Positions 51,027-60,233 of a stretch of DNA of 64,000 bases are shown one piece after another (position 1 is the first letter of the stretch; the number at the start of each line of letters is the position of its first letter). This DNA comes from Persicitalea sp964500445 (GTDB lineage: Bacteria; Bacteroidota; Bacteroidia; Cytophagales; Spirosomataceae): NCBI GenBank assembly GCA_964500445.1, contig CAZCOG010000021.1, positions 1 to 64,000 on the forward strand. The letters are read 5' to 3'. Both the position numbers and the translations under genes were made by a program. The notes under the pieces were generated by a model. The model made no database searches and was not told the origin of the DNA. It was given only the letters and a program-made list of their open reading frames with translations.

Positions 51027-51959
51027 TTATTTCAGCAATGCCTGCAACACACCCTCCTTCAAAGCATAGGTCGATACCTTGATCTGCTGGATATTGTGAG
51101 TACGCAGGATGTAGTCGATCAGGCAGGTGGCAACTACGATCATGTCCACCCGCAGCGGCACCATACCGGGAATAGCAAGTCGTTCGTCGTGGTTGCGGCT
51201 GAGCAACAATTCAAAACTACGGTAAAACTCCTCGATAGGTAGTTCAAAACTCGTTTGGGCGCGATCCGGTAAAGCGCCCGTCCGGTGCTGAAAATCCATT
51301 GCCACCAGCGTATCGAACGAACCCGACGAACCTACTACCGTAGCGGGCGCGTATTGATGCATGGCGTTGGCGAGTGGAATGAGTTGTTCGTCAAAATAAT
51401 GGTACAGTCGTTTGCGGTCGGCCTCGGCGAGCGGGTCAGTGCGCATAAACTTTTCCATAAGTCGCTGTCCGCCAATTTCAAAACTCTGTTTCCAGAACAC
51501 CTGGTTTTGGTTACCAATAATAAACTCCACGCTGCCACCGCCAATATCCACAATCAGTACGGGCTTTTCACCCAGCGCCACGGCTGCCCGCACGCCCTGG
51601 TAAATGTACTCTGCCTCCTGCGCACCGTCGATTACCCGAATGGTAATACCGGTTTCTTCCCGGACAATTTGGCAAAATTCCTGACTGTTCCCGGCGTTGC
51701 GGACGGCACTCGTGCCAAAGGCAAAAACATTTTCCGGCTCTATTTTAAATTCCAGCAGCTTTTCCTGATAAAATCGCAGAACACCTAACGCACGCTCAAT
51801 GGCTTCCTGGGTTATTACCCGCTGATTGATTCCACCCAGCCCGATTCGGGCCGCCCGGCTTTCGTGAAAAATCTTAGTCGTCTCACTTCCATTCTTCTCT
51901 ACAATCAGCAGGTGGAAGGTGTTAGTACCCAAATCGATAATGCCGAGGCGATCTTTCAT
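51027..51959 (-). CDS. Ppx/GppA phosphatase family protein
   Basis: 310 residues, ASKHA fold. Phosphate loop 1 GIIDLGTNTFHLLIVEK, second loop VLIVDIGGGSVEFII, catalytic Glu in the GAQEAEYIY region, SFEIGGQRLMEKF. Members hydrolyse polyphosphate or pppGpp. The short form (about 310 residues, without the HD domain) is usual in Bacteroidota, where exopolyphosphatase activity is assumed. Convergent with dnaN; its own upstream region is AT-rich. Confidence 0.92.
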   Translation of the reverse strand: MKDRLGIIDLGTNTFHLLIVEKNGSETTKIFHESRAARIGLGGINQRVITQEAIERALGVLRFYQEKLLEFKIEPENVFAFGTSAVRNAGNSQEFCQIVREETGITIRVIDGAQEAEYIYQGVRAAVALGEKPVLIVDIGGGSVEFIIGNQNQVFWKQSFEIGGQRLMEKFMRTDPLAEADRKRLYHYFDEQLIPLANAMHQYAPATVVGSSGSFDTLVAMDFQHRTGALPDRAQTSFELPIEEFYRSFELLLSRNHDERLAIPGMVPLRVDMIVVATCLIDYILRTHNIQQIKVSTYALKEGVLQALLK

Positions 51960-52132
51960 ATGGTCAGATAAATGGGGAAATAGTCAACGAAAGATGGCAA
52001 AAATAGCAGATTTAAACACATTCAGACATTTGTATTCGCTTTATACGTAAAAAAATAAATAATCAAATGGCTGTTTTACAATAGTTTATAAGACAGAAAT
52101 CAAGGATTTTGAACGCATAAACTTAAAACATC

Positions 52133-52163
52133 TTGATTTTCTACTGAAACTATGTTTTCTTTG
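52133..52163 (+). promoter_or_regulatory. Putative promoter of rpsU
   Basis: TTG (52133-52135), 20 bases, TTTCTTTG (52156-52163): weak -33/-7 match in a very AT-rich stretch, 45 bases before the rpsU ATG. Confidence 0.4.
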
Positions 52164-52207
52164 CAGTCCCAATTTTTGAGAGCCAACAAAAAATACTTAA
52201 TAGATTT

Positions 52208-52402
52208 ATGCTGATTATCAATGTAAAAGACAACGAATCGATTGATCGCGCCCTGAAGCGGTACAAGAAAAAATTCGAAAGAACCGGCACTATGCGCCAG
52301 CTGCGTACCCGTCAGGCTTTCACCAAGCCTTCTGTAAAGCGTCGTCACGAGATTCTTAACGCGGTTTACAAGCAGAAAACCTACGGTCACTTAGAGGATT
52401 AG
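52208..52402 (+). CDS. rpsU: 30S ribosomal protein S21
   Basis: 64 residues, MLIINVKDNESIDRALKRYK followed by the basic C-terminal helix (TRQAFTKPSVKRRHEILNAVYKQKTYG). In Bacteroidota S21 sits near the anti-SD of 16S rRNA and helps suppress Shine-Dalgarno use. Followed by a 15-bp terminator and xerD. Confidence 0.96.
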   Translation: MLIINVKDNESIDRALKRYKKKFERTGTMRQLRTRQAFTKPSVKRRHEILNAVYKQKTYGHLED

Positions 52403-52470
52403 TCTATTGGGCTTTCTTGACCATTGATTGAATCGAGCAGGAGAGGTATATCCTTTCCACACTTTATATT

Positions 52471-52505
52471 AAAGAGGTCGTCTTGCACAAGACGACCTCT
52501 TTTTG
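52471..52505 (+). terminator. Rho-independent terminator of rpsU
   Basis: AAAGAGGTCGTCTTG (52471-52485) and its exact complement (52488-52502), then TT. It lies 63 bases before the xerD start, so xerD must have its own promoter or depend on readthrough. Confidence 0.85.
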
Positions 52506-52567
52506 TTGCCTGTAAGCGGCGATTTTGTATTTTGGGCCAATGGATCTTCGTAAACCTGAACCGAGTC

Positions 52568-53455
52568 TTGAACACTGAGCGCTGTACCATTCTCTTTCTC
52601 GACCATCTGCGGTATGAGAAACGCCTGAGCGGACACACGCTCACGGCCTACGCGGGCGATTTGGATCAATTGAGCAAGTACTTACTATTTCAATATGATT
52701 GCGACCAGCCCGAAACGGCCACAGCTCCTATGCTGCGTTCCTGGGTAGTGAGCCTGGTAGAAGAAGGGCTAAATACCACTTCAGTAAACCGTAAAATGGC
52801 CACATTACGCTCTTTTTACGGATTTTTGCGCCGCCGCCAACTCATCATTGATAACCCGGCCCGCAACCTGCAGTCGCTCAAAACCAAGCGTAAACTTCCG
52901 GCTTTTGTGGAAGAAAAGGCAATGGAATTACTTTTCGATGAAGTAACGTTTGCTGAAGATTTCTCCGGCCTGCGCGACCGCGTGATTCTCGAACTTCTGT
53001 ACGGAACAGGAATGCGGCTTTCGGAACTATTGTCTTTGAAAGTTGATGACATCGACGCATTGACCCGAATTGTGCGGGTAACGGGAAAGCGAGCCAAGGA
53101 GCGACTTATTCCGATTACGAGTTCCCTCGCCAGGCTTCTAAGCCAGTACATAGAAGCCAGAATTCCCTCTGAAAGCACGGCTTGTCTTATCCTGACCGAT
53201 GCCAGCAAAGCCGCTTACCCGGTTTTTATCCAGAGAACTGTGAAAAAGTACCTCTCCGCCGTAACGACTTTGTCCCAAAAAAGTCCGCACGTGCTGCGGC
53301 ATACTTACGCCACGCATCTGCTCAACCGCGGTGCCGACCTCAATGCCATTAAAGAATTGCTGGGCCACGCCAACCTCGCCGCCACGCAGATTTACACTCA
53401 CAACTCAATCGAAAAACTTAAAAAATCCCATCAACAGGCGCACCCGAAAGCTTAG
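52568..53455 (+). CDS. xerD: Tyrosine recombinase XerD (site-specific chromosome dimer resolution)
   Basis: 295 residues, start TTG at 52568; the frame is open further upstream but that part contains the rpsU terminator. Catalytic residues in this numbering: R150 (GTGMRLSEL), K174, H241 and R244 (HVLRHTYATHLL), H267 (LLGHANLAATQ), Y276 (IYTH), nearly identical to E. coli XerD (R148, K172, H244, R247, H270, Y279). N-terminal core-binding domain from FLDHLRYEKRLSGHTLTAY. It acts with XerC at dif; the second recombinase is not in the window. An RBS or promoter is not evident. Confidence 0.92.
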   Translation: MNTERCTILFLDHLRYEKRLSGHTLTAYAGDLDQLSKYLLFQYDCDQPETATAPMLRSWVVSLVEEGLNTTSVNRKMATLRSFYGFLRRRQLIIDNPARNLQSLKTKRKLPAFVEEKAMELLFDEVTFAEDFSGLRDRVILELLYGTGMRLSELLSLKVDDIDALTRIVRVTGKRAKERLIPITSSLARLLSQYIEARIPSESTACLILTDASKAAYPVFIQRTVKKYLSAVTTLSQKSPHVLRHTYATHLLNRGADLNAIKELLGHANLAATQIYTHNSIEKLKKSHQQAHPKA

Positions 53456-53696
53456 TTTAGTGGCGGGTTGAAAAGTAGAAGCGGGTGAAAAAAAAGGCAT
53501 GGTTCTCTGTGAGTCAAGTTTTTAAGGTTTTTTGTCTTCTCAAAAATTCTGTTTCAGACCATAAAAACCAATATTTTCAAGGTATATTTGCTTGTAAAGC
53601 ATAAACTCTATTTTGTAGAGAGGCAGAACAAAATGGATGTTTCATTCCGCTGACTGCGCACTCTGCACTATTAACTTTCAACTCCCCACTCTGTAA

Positions 53697-56282
53697 ATGA
53701 ACCAAGTTTTTCAGGAAGCCGTCGTTACGAAGTACAATATTTTCAACAGCTTGTTCTTGAGTTTGCCGTATCGCGGTGTCTTTCAAACGGGCTCGCTACT
53801 GCCACTGCTCACCCAGAAGTGCGAGGAAGGATTTGATGAAAATAAGTCGCCACGCCAGATTATCGAGCATTTTTTTAGTGAATATCTGGAAGAAGCCACC
53901 ACTAAACAGCGGATGGATTTGCTGTTTGCTTTCATTCAGTACATCGAGCGGCAGGTAGTGTTGTTTGATTCCGTGGAAGACGCAGCCTTCGACCTGACTC
54001 ACGAAATGGACGGTAAAGGCTCGGCCAAGTTCCTGGCCGACCGTCTTGATACAGACGCATTGCGCAGGAAGATGCTGGATAAATTACAGGATTTCAGCGT
54101 CCGCATCGTCCTGACGGCTCACCCCACGCAGTTCTATCCCGGCAAGGTACTTGGTATTATCAATGACCTGGAAAAATCTATCCGGGAGAATGATTTCACG
54201 GCGGTTAACCAATTGATTCTGCAACTGGGCAAAACGGCTTTCATCAATCATACCAAGCCCACTCCCTACGACGAAGCGGTGAGCCTGACGTGGTTTTTGG
54301 AAAATGTCTTCTACGATGCCATCCCGGCCATTCTTAAAAAACTCATTGACAATCTTGGTATGTCAGCCCATGACTGGCCCTACCCCAATGTGTTCCGGTT
54401 GGGCTTCTGGCCCGGCGGTGACCGGGACGGCAATCCCTTTGTCAATGCCGATATTACGCTCAAGGTAGCGGCCAAGTTACGCGACTCGCTGCTACGCGGC
54501 TACTACCGCGACATCCGCAACCTGAAGCGCCGCCTGACCTTCAAAGGCGTGGAAGACGCTGTGGCCACGATGGAGCGTAAGATGAACAGCACCATTTTCG
54601 GTCCTGAGACAGAAGGTTACCAGGACGCTGAGGAGCTTTTGGGTGAATTGCAACAAACGCGGCAGGTATTGGTGGAAAAGCACCAGGGGCTCTTCCTGGA
54701 TATTCTGGATGACTTGATTCTGAAAGTTAAGCTGTTTGGCTTTTTCTTCGCCAGTTTGGACGTTCGGCAGGATAGCCGCAAACACCTCAAAGCCTGGGAA
54801 GATATATTGAAGCGGCTGGAATCGAAAATACCGCTGTTGAAATACGACGACTACCAGAATTGGGACGAAGCCCGCAAAATCGAGATGCTCCTCTCGCTTA
54901 ACATACCGCTGCGGCAGGAAGACTACGAAGACGTAACGACTAAGGACATTCTGGGCTCAATCCGCACGATCGCGACCATTCAGCAGCGCAACGGTGTACC
55001 GGGGGCGCATCGCTACGTGATCAGTAACTCCCGCACGGCTATCGACGTGATGGGCGTGGTGGCCTTGGCTAAAAACCTGATTGCCGATCAAAACGGCCAC
55101 CTGGCGCTGGATGTAGTGCCGCTCTTTGAGACAGTAGACGACCTAGCCAATGCCGCCGACGTAATGCGGGTACTTTACGAAAATGACTATTACCGCGCCC
55201 ACCTCAGTCGTCGCGAAAATCACCAGACGATTATGGTCGGCTTTTCGGACGGCACCAAGGATGGCGGCTATCTCCGTGCCAACTGGTCTATTTATGGTGC
55301 TAAGGAAGAGTTAACCAAAGTCTCGCGGGAATTCGGCATTAAGGTCACGTTCTTCGATGGGCGGGGTGGCCCTCCCGGCCGGGGCGGTGGCAACAACCAG
55401 AATTTCTATGCCTCGCTCGGTAAGGATATTGAAGACAAAGAAGTACAACTTACTGTGCAGGGCCAAACCATTAGTTCCAATTATGGTACGGTGCTGACTG
55501 GCATGTACAATCTCGAACGCCTCTTCACCGCCGGATTGGAAAACAGCCTGTTCCGCGCCAACCGCAAGGACGAACAACTGACCGAAGCCGACAAGGCCCT
55601 GATGGAAGAACTCGCCGAAGCCGCCTACCAGTCGTATCTGGATTTAAAAAACCACCCGGCCTTTGTCAAGTACCTGGAAAAGAAGACTCCTTTACGTTTT
55701 TATGGCCAAACCAACATTGGCAGCCGTCCTACCAAGCGTGGCGGCGCGGGTGAAGGCTTAAAGTTTGAAGACTTGCGCGCTATTCCGTTCGTAGGTTCCT
55801 GGGCGCAAATGAAGCAGAACGTGCCGGGCTTCTACGGCTTCGGTTCGGCTATTCAGCAACTGGCCGACGCAGGTAAGCTGGACGACATCAAAAAGTTGTA
55901 CAGAAAATCCCTGTTCTTCCGTACGCTGGTCGAGAACTCCATGCAATCGCTGTCGAAGGCATTTTTCCCCGCTACCGAGTATCTGCGCGATGATGAGGAC
56001 TACCGCGACTTCTATGATAAGATGCATCAGGAATTCAAGCGGACCGACGAGCTGTTGCTGAAAATCTCAGGACAGCACGAACTACTGGAAAATAACGCCG
56101 TCTCGCGCGAGTCCATCAAAATCCGCGAACGCATCGTGTTGCCTTTGATCACCATTCAGCAATACGCCCTGCAAATGCTGTCCGATACGCCTGAAAATCG
56201 CGAGGTAGAGGAAGAAGTATTGAACAAGCTTGTAATGCGGGCCATGTTCGGAATTATCAACGCGGCGCGGAATTCCGCCTAA
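53697..56282 (+). CDS. ppc: Phosphoenolpyruvate carboxylase
   Basis: 861 residues, normal range of the short bacterial type. Carboxylates PEP with bicarbonate to oxaloacetate. Seen: LTAHPTQFYPGKV (catalytic His), FWPGGDRDGNPFVNADI, DVRQDSRKH, VGFSDGTKDGGYLRANW (Lys), FDGRGGPPGRGGGN (phosphate-binding). No allosteric phosphorylation site. A low-complexity 240-base spacer with CACTCTGCACTA-like text precedes it. The ppc gene is alone and ends in a 13-bp terminator. Confidence 0.95.
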   Translation: MNQVFQEAVVTKYNIFNSLFLSLPYRGVFQTGSLLPLLTQKCEEGFDENKSPRQIIEHFFSEYLEEATTKQRMDLLFAFIQYIERQVVLFDSVEDAAFDLTHEMDGKGSAKFLADRLDTDALRRKMLDKLQDFSVRIVLTAHPTQFYPGKVLGIINDLEKSIRENDFTAVNQLILQLGKTAFINHTKPTPYDEAVSLTWFLENVFYDAIPAILKKLIDNLGMSAHDWPYPNVFRLGFWPGGDRDGNPFVNADITLKVAAKLRDSLLRGYYRDIRNLKRRLTFKGVEDAVATMERKMNSTIFGPETEGYQDAEELLGELQQTRQVLVEKHQGLFLDILDDLILKVKLFGFFFASLDVRQDSRKHLKAWEDILKRLESKIPLLKYDDYQNWDEARKIEMLLSLNIPLRQEDYEDVTTKDILGSIRTIATIQQRNGVPGAHRYVISNSRTAIDVMGVVALAKNLIADQNGHLALDVVPLFETVDDLANAADVMRVLYENDYYRAHLSRRENHQTIMVGFSDGTKDGGYLRANWSIYGAKEELTKVSREFGIKVTFFDGRGGPPGRGGGNNQNFYASLGKDIEDKEVQLTVQGQTISSNYGTVLTGMYNLERLFTAGLENSLFRANRKDEQLTEADKALMEELAEAAYQSYLDLKNHPAFVKYLEKKTPLRFYGQTNIGSRPTKRGGAGEGLKFEDLRAIPFVGSWAQMKQNVPGFYGFGSAIQQLADAGKLDDIKKLYRKSLFFRTLVENSMQSLSKAFFPATEYLRDDEDYRDFYDKMHQEFKRTDELLLKISGQHELLENNAVSRESIKIRERIVLPLITIQQYALQMLSDTPENREVEEEVLNKLVMRAMFGIINAARNSA

Positions 56283-56333
56283 ATCCAAAGTTAGCCCTCT
56301 TTCAAAGGGATATCTGATTTGTATTGTATTTGT

Positions 56334-56366
56334 AAAAAACCGGAAACTCCCATTTCCGGTTTTTTG
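56334..56366 (+). terminator. Rho-independent terminator of ppc
   Basis: AAAAAACCGGAAA (56334-56346) pairs with TTTCCGGTTTTTT (56353-56365), loop of 6 bases, T-tract included. 52 bases after the ppc stop. Confidence 0.9.
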
Positions 56367-56454
56367 CTTTTCCCACCGTATCGGATGGGCATGAAATCTG
56401 TAAGTACAATAAAATAGTACAAAAATTTGTTGAAATAATAAATTGCTTGTATAA

Positions 56455-56480
56455 TTGTTGTGAAAACAACTATATAATTG
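56455..56480 (+). promoter_or_regulatory. hmgA promoter region with candidate MarR operator
   Basis: TTGTTGTGAAAACAA (56455-56469) has perfect 5-base arms TTGTT/AACAA with a 5-base spacer. TATAATTG at 56473-56480 may be the -7 element, 25 bases before the hmgA ATG. A 15-mer with the same outer bases (TTGTTAGCATAGCAA) precedes the MarR gene at 59712. Confidence 0.45.
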
Positions 56481-56504
56481 ATTTACGCAGCAAATTTTTG
56501 AATT

Positions 56505-57662
56505 ATGCCTATCTATCACCGCCTTGGCGAAATTCCAGCCAAAAGACATACCCAGTTCAGGAAGCCAGACGGTAGCCTTTACCATGAACAGGTATTCGGC
56601 ACAGTAGGCTTTGAGGGTACTTCATCGTTAATTTACCATTTGCAGCCGCCTACTCAGGTAAAAGCAGTGGCTCCACCGCAGGATATCAGCCCGAAAATTG
56701 CGGTAGAAAATAACCTGACGATGCGAAAACTTCTGAGCTTTTCAATAAAGCCGATGGACGATTTTCTGGATAGTCGGGTACCGCTTTTGGTGAATAAAGA
56801 TCTTACCCTGGGCGTGGCGGCTCCCCGTTTCTCACTTACCGAATATTTCTACAAAAATGCCGACGCTGATGAACTCCTTTTCGTCCATAAAGGCAGCGGC
56901 AAACTACGCACTGCTTTTGGCTCGATTCATTTCGAATACGGTGATTATCTGGTCATTCCACGCGGGATGATTTATCAGATCGAATTCGAGACGGAGGAGA
57001 ACCGTCTGCTGTATCTCGAATCGCATTCGCCGCTGGAAACGCCGCGCCGTTACCGCAATCATTTCGGTCAGCTCAGAGAGCACGCGCCGTACAGTGAGCG
57101 GGACTATAAACTACCTGCTGACCTGGAAACGCACGATGAAACAGGAGATTTTTTGATTAAAATAAAGAAGCAGAATGCTCTGCATTCGCTCACCTACGCC
57201 ACGCACCCGTTCGACGTGGTGGGCTGGGATGGCTACAACTACCCCTGGGGTATTTCGATCCACGATTTCGAGCCGATCACCGGGCGCGTGCACCAGCCGC
57301 CGCCCGTTCACCAAATGTTCCAGACCGACGCCTTCGTGGTCTGTTCATTTTGCCCCCGACTTTACGACTACCATCCACAAGCCATTCCTGCGCCTTATAA
57401 CCACAGTAACATCGACTCCGATGAAGTACTGTACTATGTGGACGGCGATTTTATGAGCCGCAACGACATTGCGGCGGGCCATCTCACGCTGCATCCCGGC
57501 GGCATTCCGCACGGCCCGCATCCGGGAGCTTACGAGCGCAGTATCGGAAAAAAAGAAACCCAAGAACTGGCCGTGATGGTGGATACTTTCCGCCCGCTGA
57601 TGCTCACGCAGGCCGCCCTGGCCATTGACGACGGAAAGTACTACCGAAGCTGGCACGAATAA
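56505..57662 (+). CDS. hmgA: Homogentisate 1,2-dioxygenase
   Basis: 385 residues. Fe(II) cupin enzyme that opens homogentisate to maleylacetoacetate in tyrosine/phenylalanine breakdown. Seen: MPIYHRLGEIPAKRHTQF, GDYLVIPRGMIYQIEF, VVGWDGYNYPWGISIHDFEP, GRVHQPPPVHQMFQTDAFVVCSFCPR, and the DEVLYYVDGDFMSR/LHPGGIPHGPHPG iron-ligand region (His and Glu). First gene of the catabolic cluster; 61 bases before hpd. Shorter than eukaryotic HGD (445), as usual for this group. Confidence 0.94.
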   Translation: MPIYHRLGEIPAKRHTQFRKPDGSLYHEQVFGTVGFEGTSSLIYHLQPPTQVKAVAPPQDISPKIAVENNLTMRKLLSFSIKPMDDFLDSRVPLLVNKDLTLGVAAPRFSLTEYFYKNADADELLFVHKGSGKLRTAFGSIHFEYGDYLVIPRGMIYQIEFETEENRLLYLESHSPLETPRRYRNHFGQLREHAPYSERDYKLPADLETHDETGDFLIKIKKQNALHSLTYATHPFDVVGWDGYNYPWGISIHDFEPITGRVHQPPPVHQMFQTDAFVVCSFCPRLYDYHPQAIPAPYNHSNIDSDEVLYYVDGDFMSRNDIAAGHLTLHPGGIPHGPHPGAYERSIGKKETQELAVMVDTFRPLMLTQAALAIDDGKYYRSWHE

Positions 57663-57723
57663 CAGGTAGCTGGCTATAATTTCAATAATCTTTGAATAAA
57701 GCTCATTATTAAACCTAAGTAAA

Positions 57724-58878
57724 ATGCAAACCCTAGAACCCATAGATCAGGTCATTGAGAAAAAACCAGTCGGTGACCGAAATGCAACGTCAGACTTTTT
57801 GCCCTTAAACGGGACGGACTATCTGGAGCTATATGTAGGCAATGCCCGGCAGGCGGCGCATTATTTTCAAACTGCCTTCGGCTTCCAGCCGCTGGCGCAC
57901 GCCGGCCTGGAAACGGGTCTGCACGACCGGGAATCTTACGTTTTGGTTCAGGATAAAATCCGCCTGGTACTTACCTCGCCTTTAACCAAAAGTACCGCCA
58001 TTGGCCAGCACCTCGACCGCCACGGCGACGGAGTACGCGTAGTGGCACTTTGGGTAGACGATGCCACTTATTCTTACGAAGAAACCGTCGGACGAGGGGC
58101 CAAATCATTCCTGAAACCCACCGTAGAAGAAGACGAACACGGCCGCGTCGTTCGCTCGGGCATCCACACTTACGGTGATACGGTGCACATTTTTGTAGAA
58201 AGAAAAGCGTATGATGGTGTCTTTCTGCCTGGTTTCAAGGCATGGCAGCCTGAGTACCAGCCCACGCCTGTCGGGTTGCGTTATGTAGATCATATGGTGG
58301 GTAATGTGGGTTGGCACGAGATGAATGTCTGGACAAAATTTTACGCCGAAGTAATGGGATTCAGCCAATTGGTTTCCTTCGACGACAAGGATATCTCAAC
58401 CGACTATACTGCCCTGATGAGCAAGGTGATGAGCAATGGCAACGGCCGCATCAAATTCCCGATCAACGAACCCGCCGAAGGCCGCAAGAAGTCGCAGGTG
58501 GAAGAGTACCTTGATTTTTACGATGGCCCCGGTATCCAGCATATTGCCGTGGCTACGGACGACATCGTCGAAACCGTAACGCAACTCAAAAGCCGTGGCG
58601 TGGAATTTTTACAAGTACCTCAAACCTATTATGACGATCTGCTTTCCCGCGTTGGCGACATTGATGAAGAACTAAGTGAACTCGGAAAACTCGGCATTTT
58701 GGTTGACCGGGACGATGAAGGTTATTTATTACAGATTTTCACTAAACCCATCATGCCCCGCCCCACGCTGTTCTTCGAAATTATCCAGCGTAAAGGCGCA
58801 AAATCTTTTGGGAAGGGAAATTTCAAGGCGCTTTTTGAGGCGATTGAAAGGGAACAGGAACTAAGAGGAACATTATGA
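57724..58878 (+). CDS. hpd: 4-Hydroxyphenylpyruvate dioxygenase
   Basis: 384 residues, two VOC domains. Converts 4-hydroxyphenylpyruvate to homogentisate with Fe(II) and O2. Seen: LPLNGTDYLELYVGNARQAAHYFQTAFGFQPL, iron ligands in VDHMVGNVGWHEMNVWTKF (His), GIQHIAVATDDI (His) and PRPTLFFEIIQRKGAKSFGKGNFKALFEAIE (Glu of FFEII). Length and the C-terminal helix match bacterial HPPD. Between hmgA and phhA, same strand. Confidence 0.96.
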   Translation: MQTLEPIDQVIEKKPVGDRNATSDFLPLNGTDYLELYVGNARQAAHYFQTAFGFQPLAHAGLETGLHDRESYVLVQDKIRLVLTSPLTKSTAIGQHLDRHGDGVRVVALWVDDATYSYEETVGRGAKSFLKPTVEEDEHGRVVRSGIHTYGDTVHIFVERKAYDGVFLPGFKAWQPEYQPTPVGLRYVDHMVGNVGWHEMNVWTKFYAEVMGFSQLVSFDDKDISTDYTALMSKVMSNGNGRIKFPINEPAEGRKKSQVEEYLDFYDGPGIQHIAVATDDIVETVTQLKSRGVEFLQVPQTYYDDLLSRVGDIDEELSELGKLGILVDRDDEGYLLQIFTKPIMPRPTLFFEIIQRKGAKSFGKGNFKALFEAIEREQELRGTL

Positions 58879-58952
58879 TCAATTTTTGGATGGATGGTTG
58901 AGTAAGTGGAGAGTATTCACTCAATCACCCATTCGCTCATTCGAAATCAGAA

Positions 58953-59687
58953 ATGGAACAACCGTATAAAAAATACACTCCCGCCGACCATGACATGTGG
59001 CGGCAGTTGTTCGAGCGGCAAATGGAGATTTTGCCACGTATCGCCAGCGAGGCGTACCTCAGTGGTGTGGACAAGGTTGGTTTTGTGGCTGACCACATTC
59101 CAAATTTTGCCGAAGATACCAATCCTCGTTTGCAGAAGTTGACGGGCTGGGAGGTATATGTGGTACCAGGGCTGATTCCGCACCAGGAATTTTACCAGCA
59201 TCTCGCCAATCGGCAGTTTCCGGCTTCCACCTGGCTGCGCAAGCCTGAGCAACTGGATTACCTGGAAGAGCCGGATATGTTTCATGATACCTTTGGCCAC
59301 GTACCCCTACTCAGCAATCAGGCTTTTTGTGATTTTATGGCCGATTTGAGTAAAGTCGCCCTGCGGTTTATCGACGACGAAGTAGCCCTGCAGCGGTTGT
59401 CGCGGCTGTATTGGTACACGGTGGAGTTTGGGATGATTCGGGAAAATGGAGCGCTGAAAATCTACGGTGGAGGGATTATTTCCTCGCCCGGCGAGAGCGA
59501 ATACTGCCTGCGCAACGACGTACCAAAGCTCGATTTTTCTGTGGCTGAACTACTCGAAACGCCCTATCATATCGACCGTTACCAGAAACATTATTTTGTG
59601 ATCGATTCGTACGAGCAGCTTTACGGCTCAGTAGCGGAAATTGGGAAAATATTGGAAAGAGAGACAATAAAAACCGCCGTTCACTAA
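58953..59687 (+). CDS. phhA: Phenylalanine 4-monooxygenase
   Basis: 244 residues, bacterial length. Hydroxylates phenylalanine to tyrosine with tetrahydropterin and O2. Iron ligands: MFHDTFGHVPLLSNQAF (two His) and the Glu of the WYTVEFGMIRENGALKIYG stretch; VVPGLIPHQEFYQHLANRQFP is the pterin/substrate part. No ACT regulatory domain, as in other bacterial PhhA. The pterin recycling enzymes (PhhB) are not next to it. Short CATTCGCTCATTCG-type repeats precede the start. Confidence 0.95.
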   Translation: MEQPYKKYTPADHDMWRQLFERQMEILPRIASEAYLSGVDKVGFVADHIPNFAEDTNPRLQKLTGWEVYVVPGLIPHQEFYQHLANRQFPASTWLRKPEQLDYLEEPDMFHDTFGHVPLLSNQAFCDFMADLSKVALRFIDDEVALQRLSRLYWYTVEFGMIRENGALKIYGGGIISSPGESEYCLRNDVPKLDFSVAELLETPYHIDRYQKHYFVIDSYEQLYGSVAEIGKILERETIKTAVH

Positions 59688-59711
59688 GATTTTGGCAAAA
59701 AAAATAGTGAT

Positions 59712-59748
59712 TTGTTAGCATAGCAATAGTTAACGGCGATTATCTTTG
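59712..59748 (+). promoter_or_regulatory. Promoter and candidate autoregulatory operator of the MarR gene
   Basis: TATCTTTG at 59741-59748, exact TAnnTTTG. Upstream TTGTTAGCATAGCAA (59712-59726) is a near-palindrome (TTGnTAnnnTAnCAA) sharing TTGTT and CAA with the site before hmgA. The -7 position excludes the GTG at 59748 as a start codon. Confidence 0.5.
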
Positions 59749-59789
59749 TGAGATTTATACCAAAATATCTCTATTGCTCCGCTGTCATC

Positions 59790-60233
59790 ATGACCCATCA
59801 CTCTGACCAACGCGCCTACTTTTTCAAGATCGACACTACGATCAAAAAAATCCGCAGTTCGCTGCAAAAAATGCTGAATGAACAGGGCATCGATCTTACC
59901 GTTGATCAGTGGGTTCTGGTCGATCATATTTCCCGAGATGAAGGTATCAGCCAGAATGCCCTGGCCGAAGTCACCTATAAAGATCCACCGACAGTGACGC
60001 GCATCATCGACCTGCTGGAGAAAAAGGGCTTTGTGGAGCGGCGCAACGCGGTGGGCGACCGCCGGAAGTTCAATATCCACATGACCAAGAAGGGCCTTCA
60101 AGTCCGCGACGAGGCATTTCCTATTGTGGCCGAAATCCGTCGCAAAGGATGGGGTGAGTTGAACGAGGCAGACTACCAACAGTTTGTCCACATCATGGAT
60201 TCGATTTATAATAATTTCAGCGAAAAAGAATGA
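59790..60233 (+). CDS. MarR-family transcriptional regulator
   Basis: 147 residues from ATG at 59790 (MTHHSDQRAYFFK). Winged helix: ISRDEGISQNALAEVTYKDPPTVTRIIDLLEKKGFVERRNAVGDRRKFNIHMTKKG, the recognition helix and wing with the MarR-typical DRR. It sits inside the phenylalanine/tyrosine cluster and overlaps fahA by ATGA (60230-60233), so it is the likely local regulator, probably releasing DNA on binding homogentisate or another intermediate (ligand inferred). Candidate sites at 59712 and 56455. Confidence 0.92.
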   Translation: MTHHSDQRAYFFKIDTTIKKIRSSLQKMLNEQGIDLTVDQWVLVDHISRDEGISQNALAEVTYKDPPTVTRIIDLLEKKGFVERRNAVGDRRKFNIHMTKKGLQVRDEAFPIVAEIRRKGWGELNEADYQQFVHIMDSIYNNFSEKE

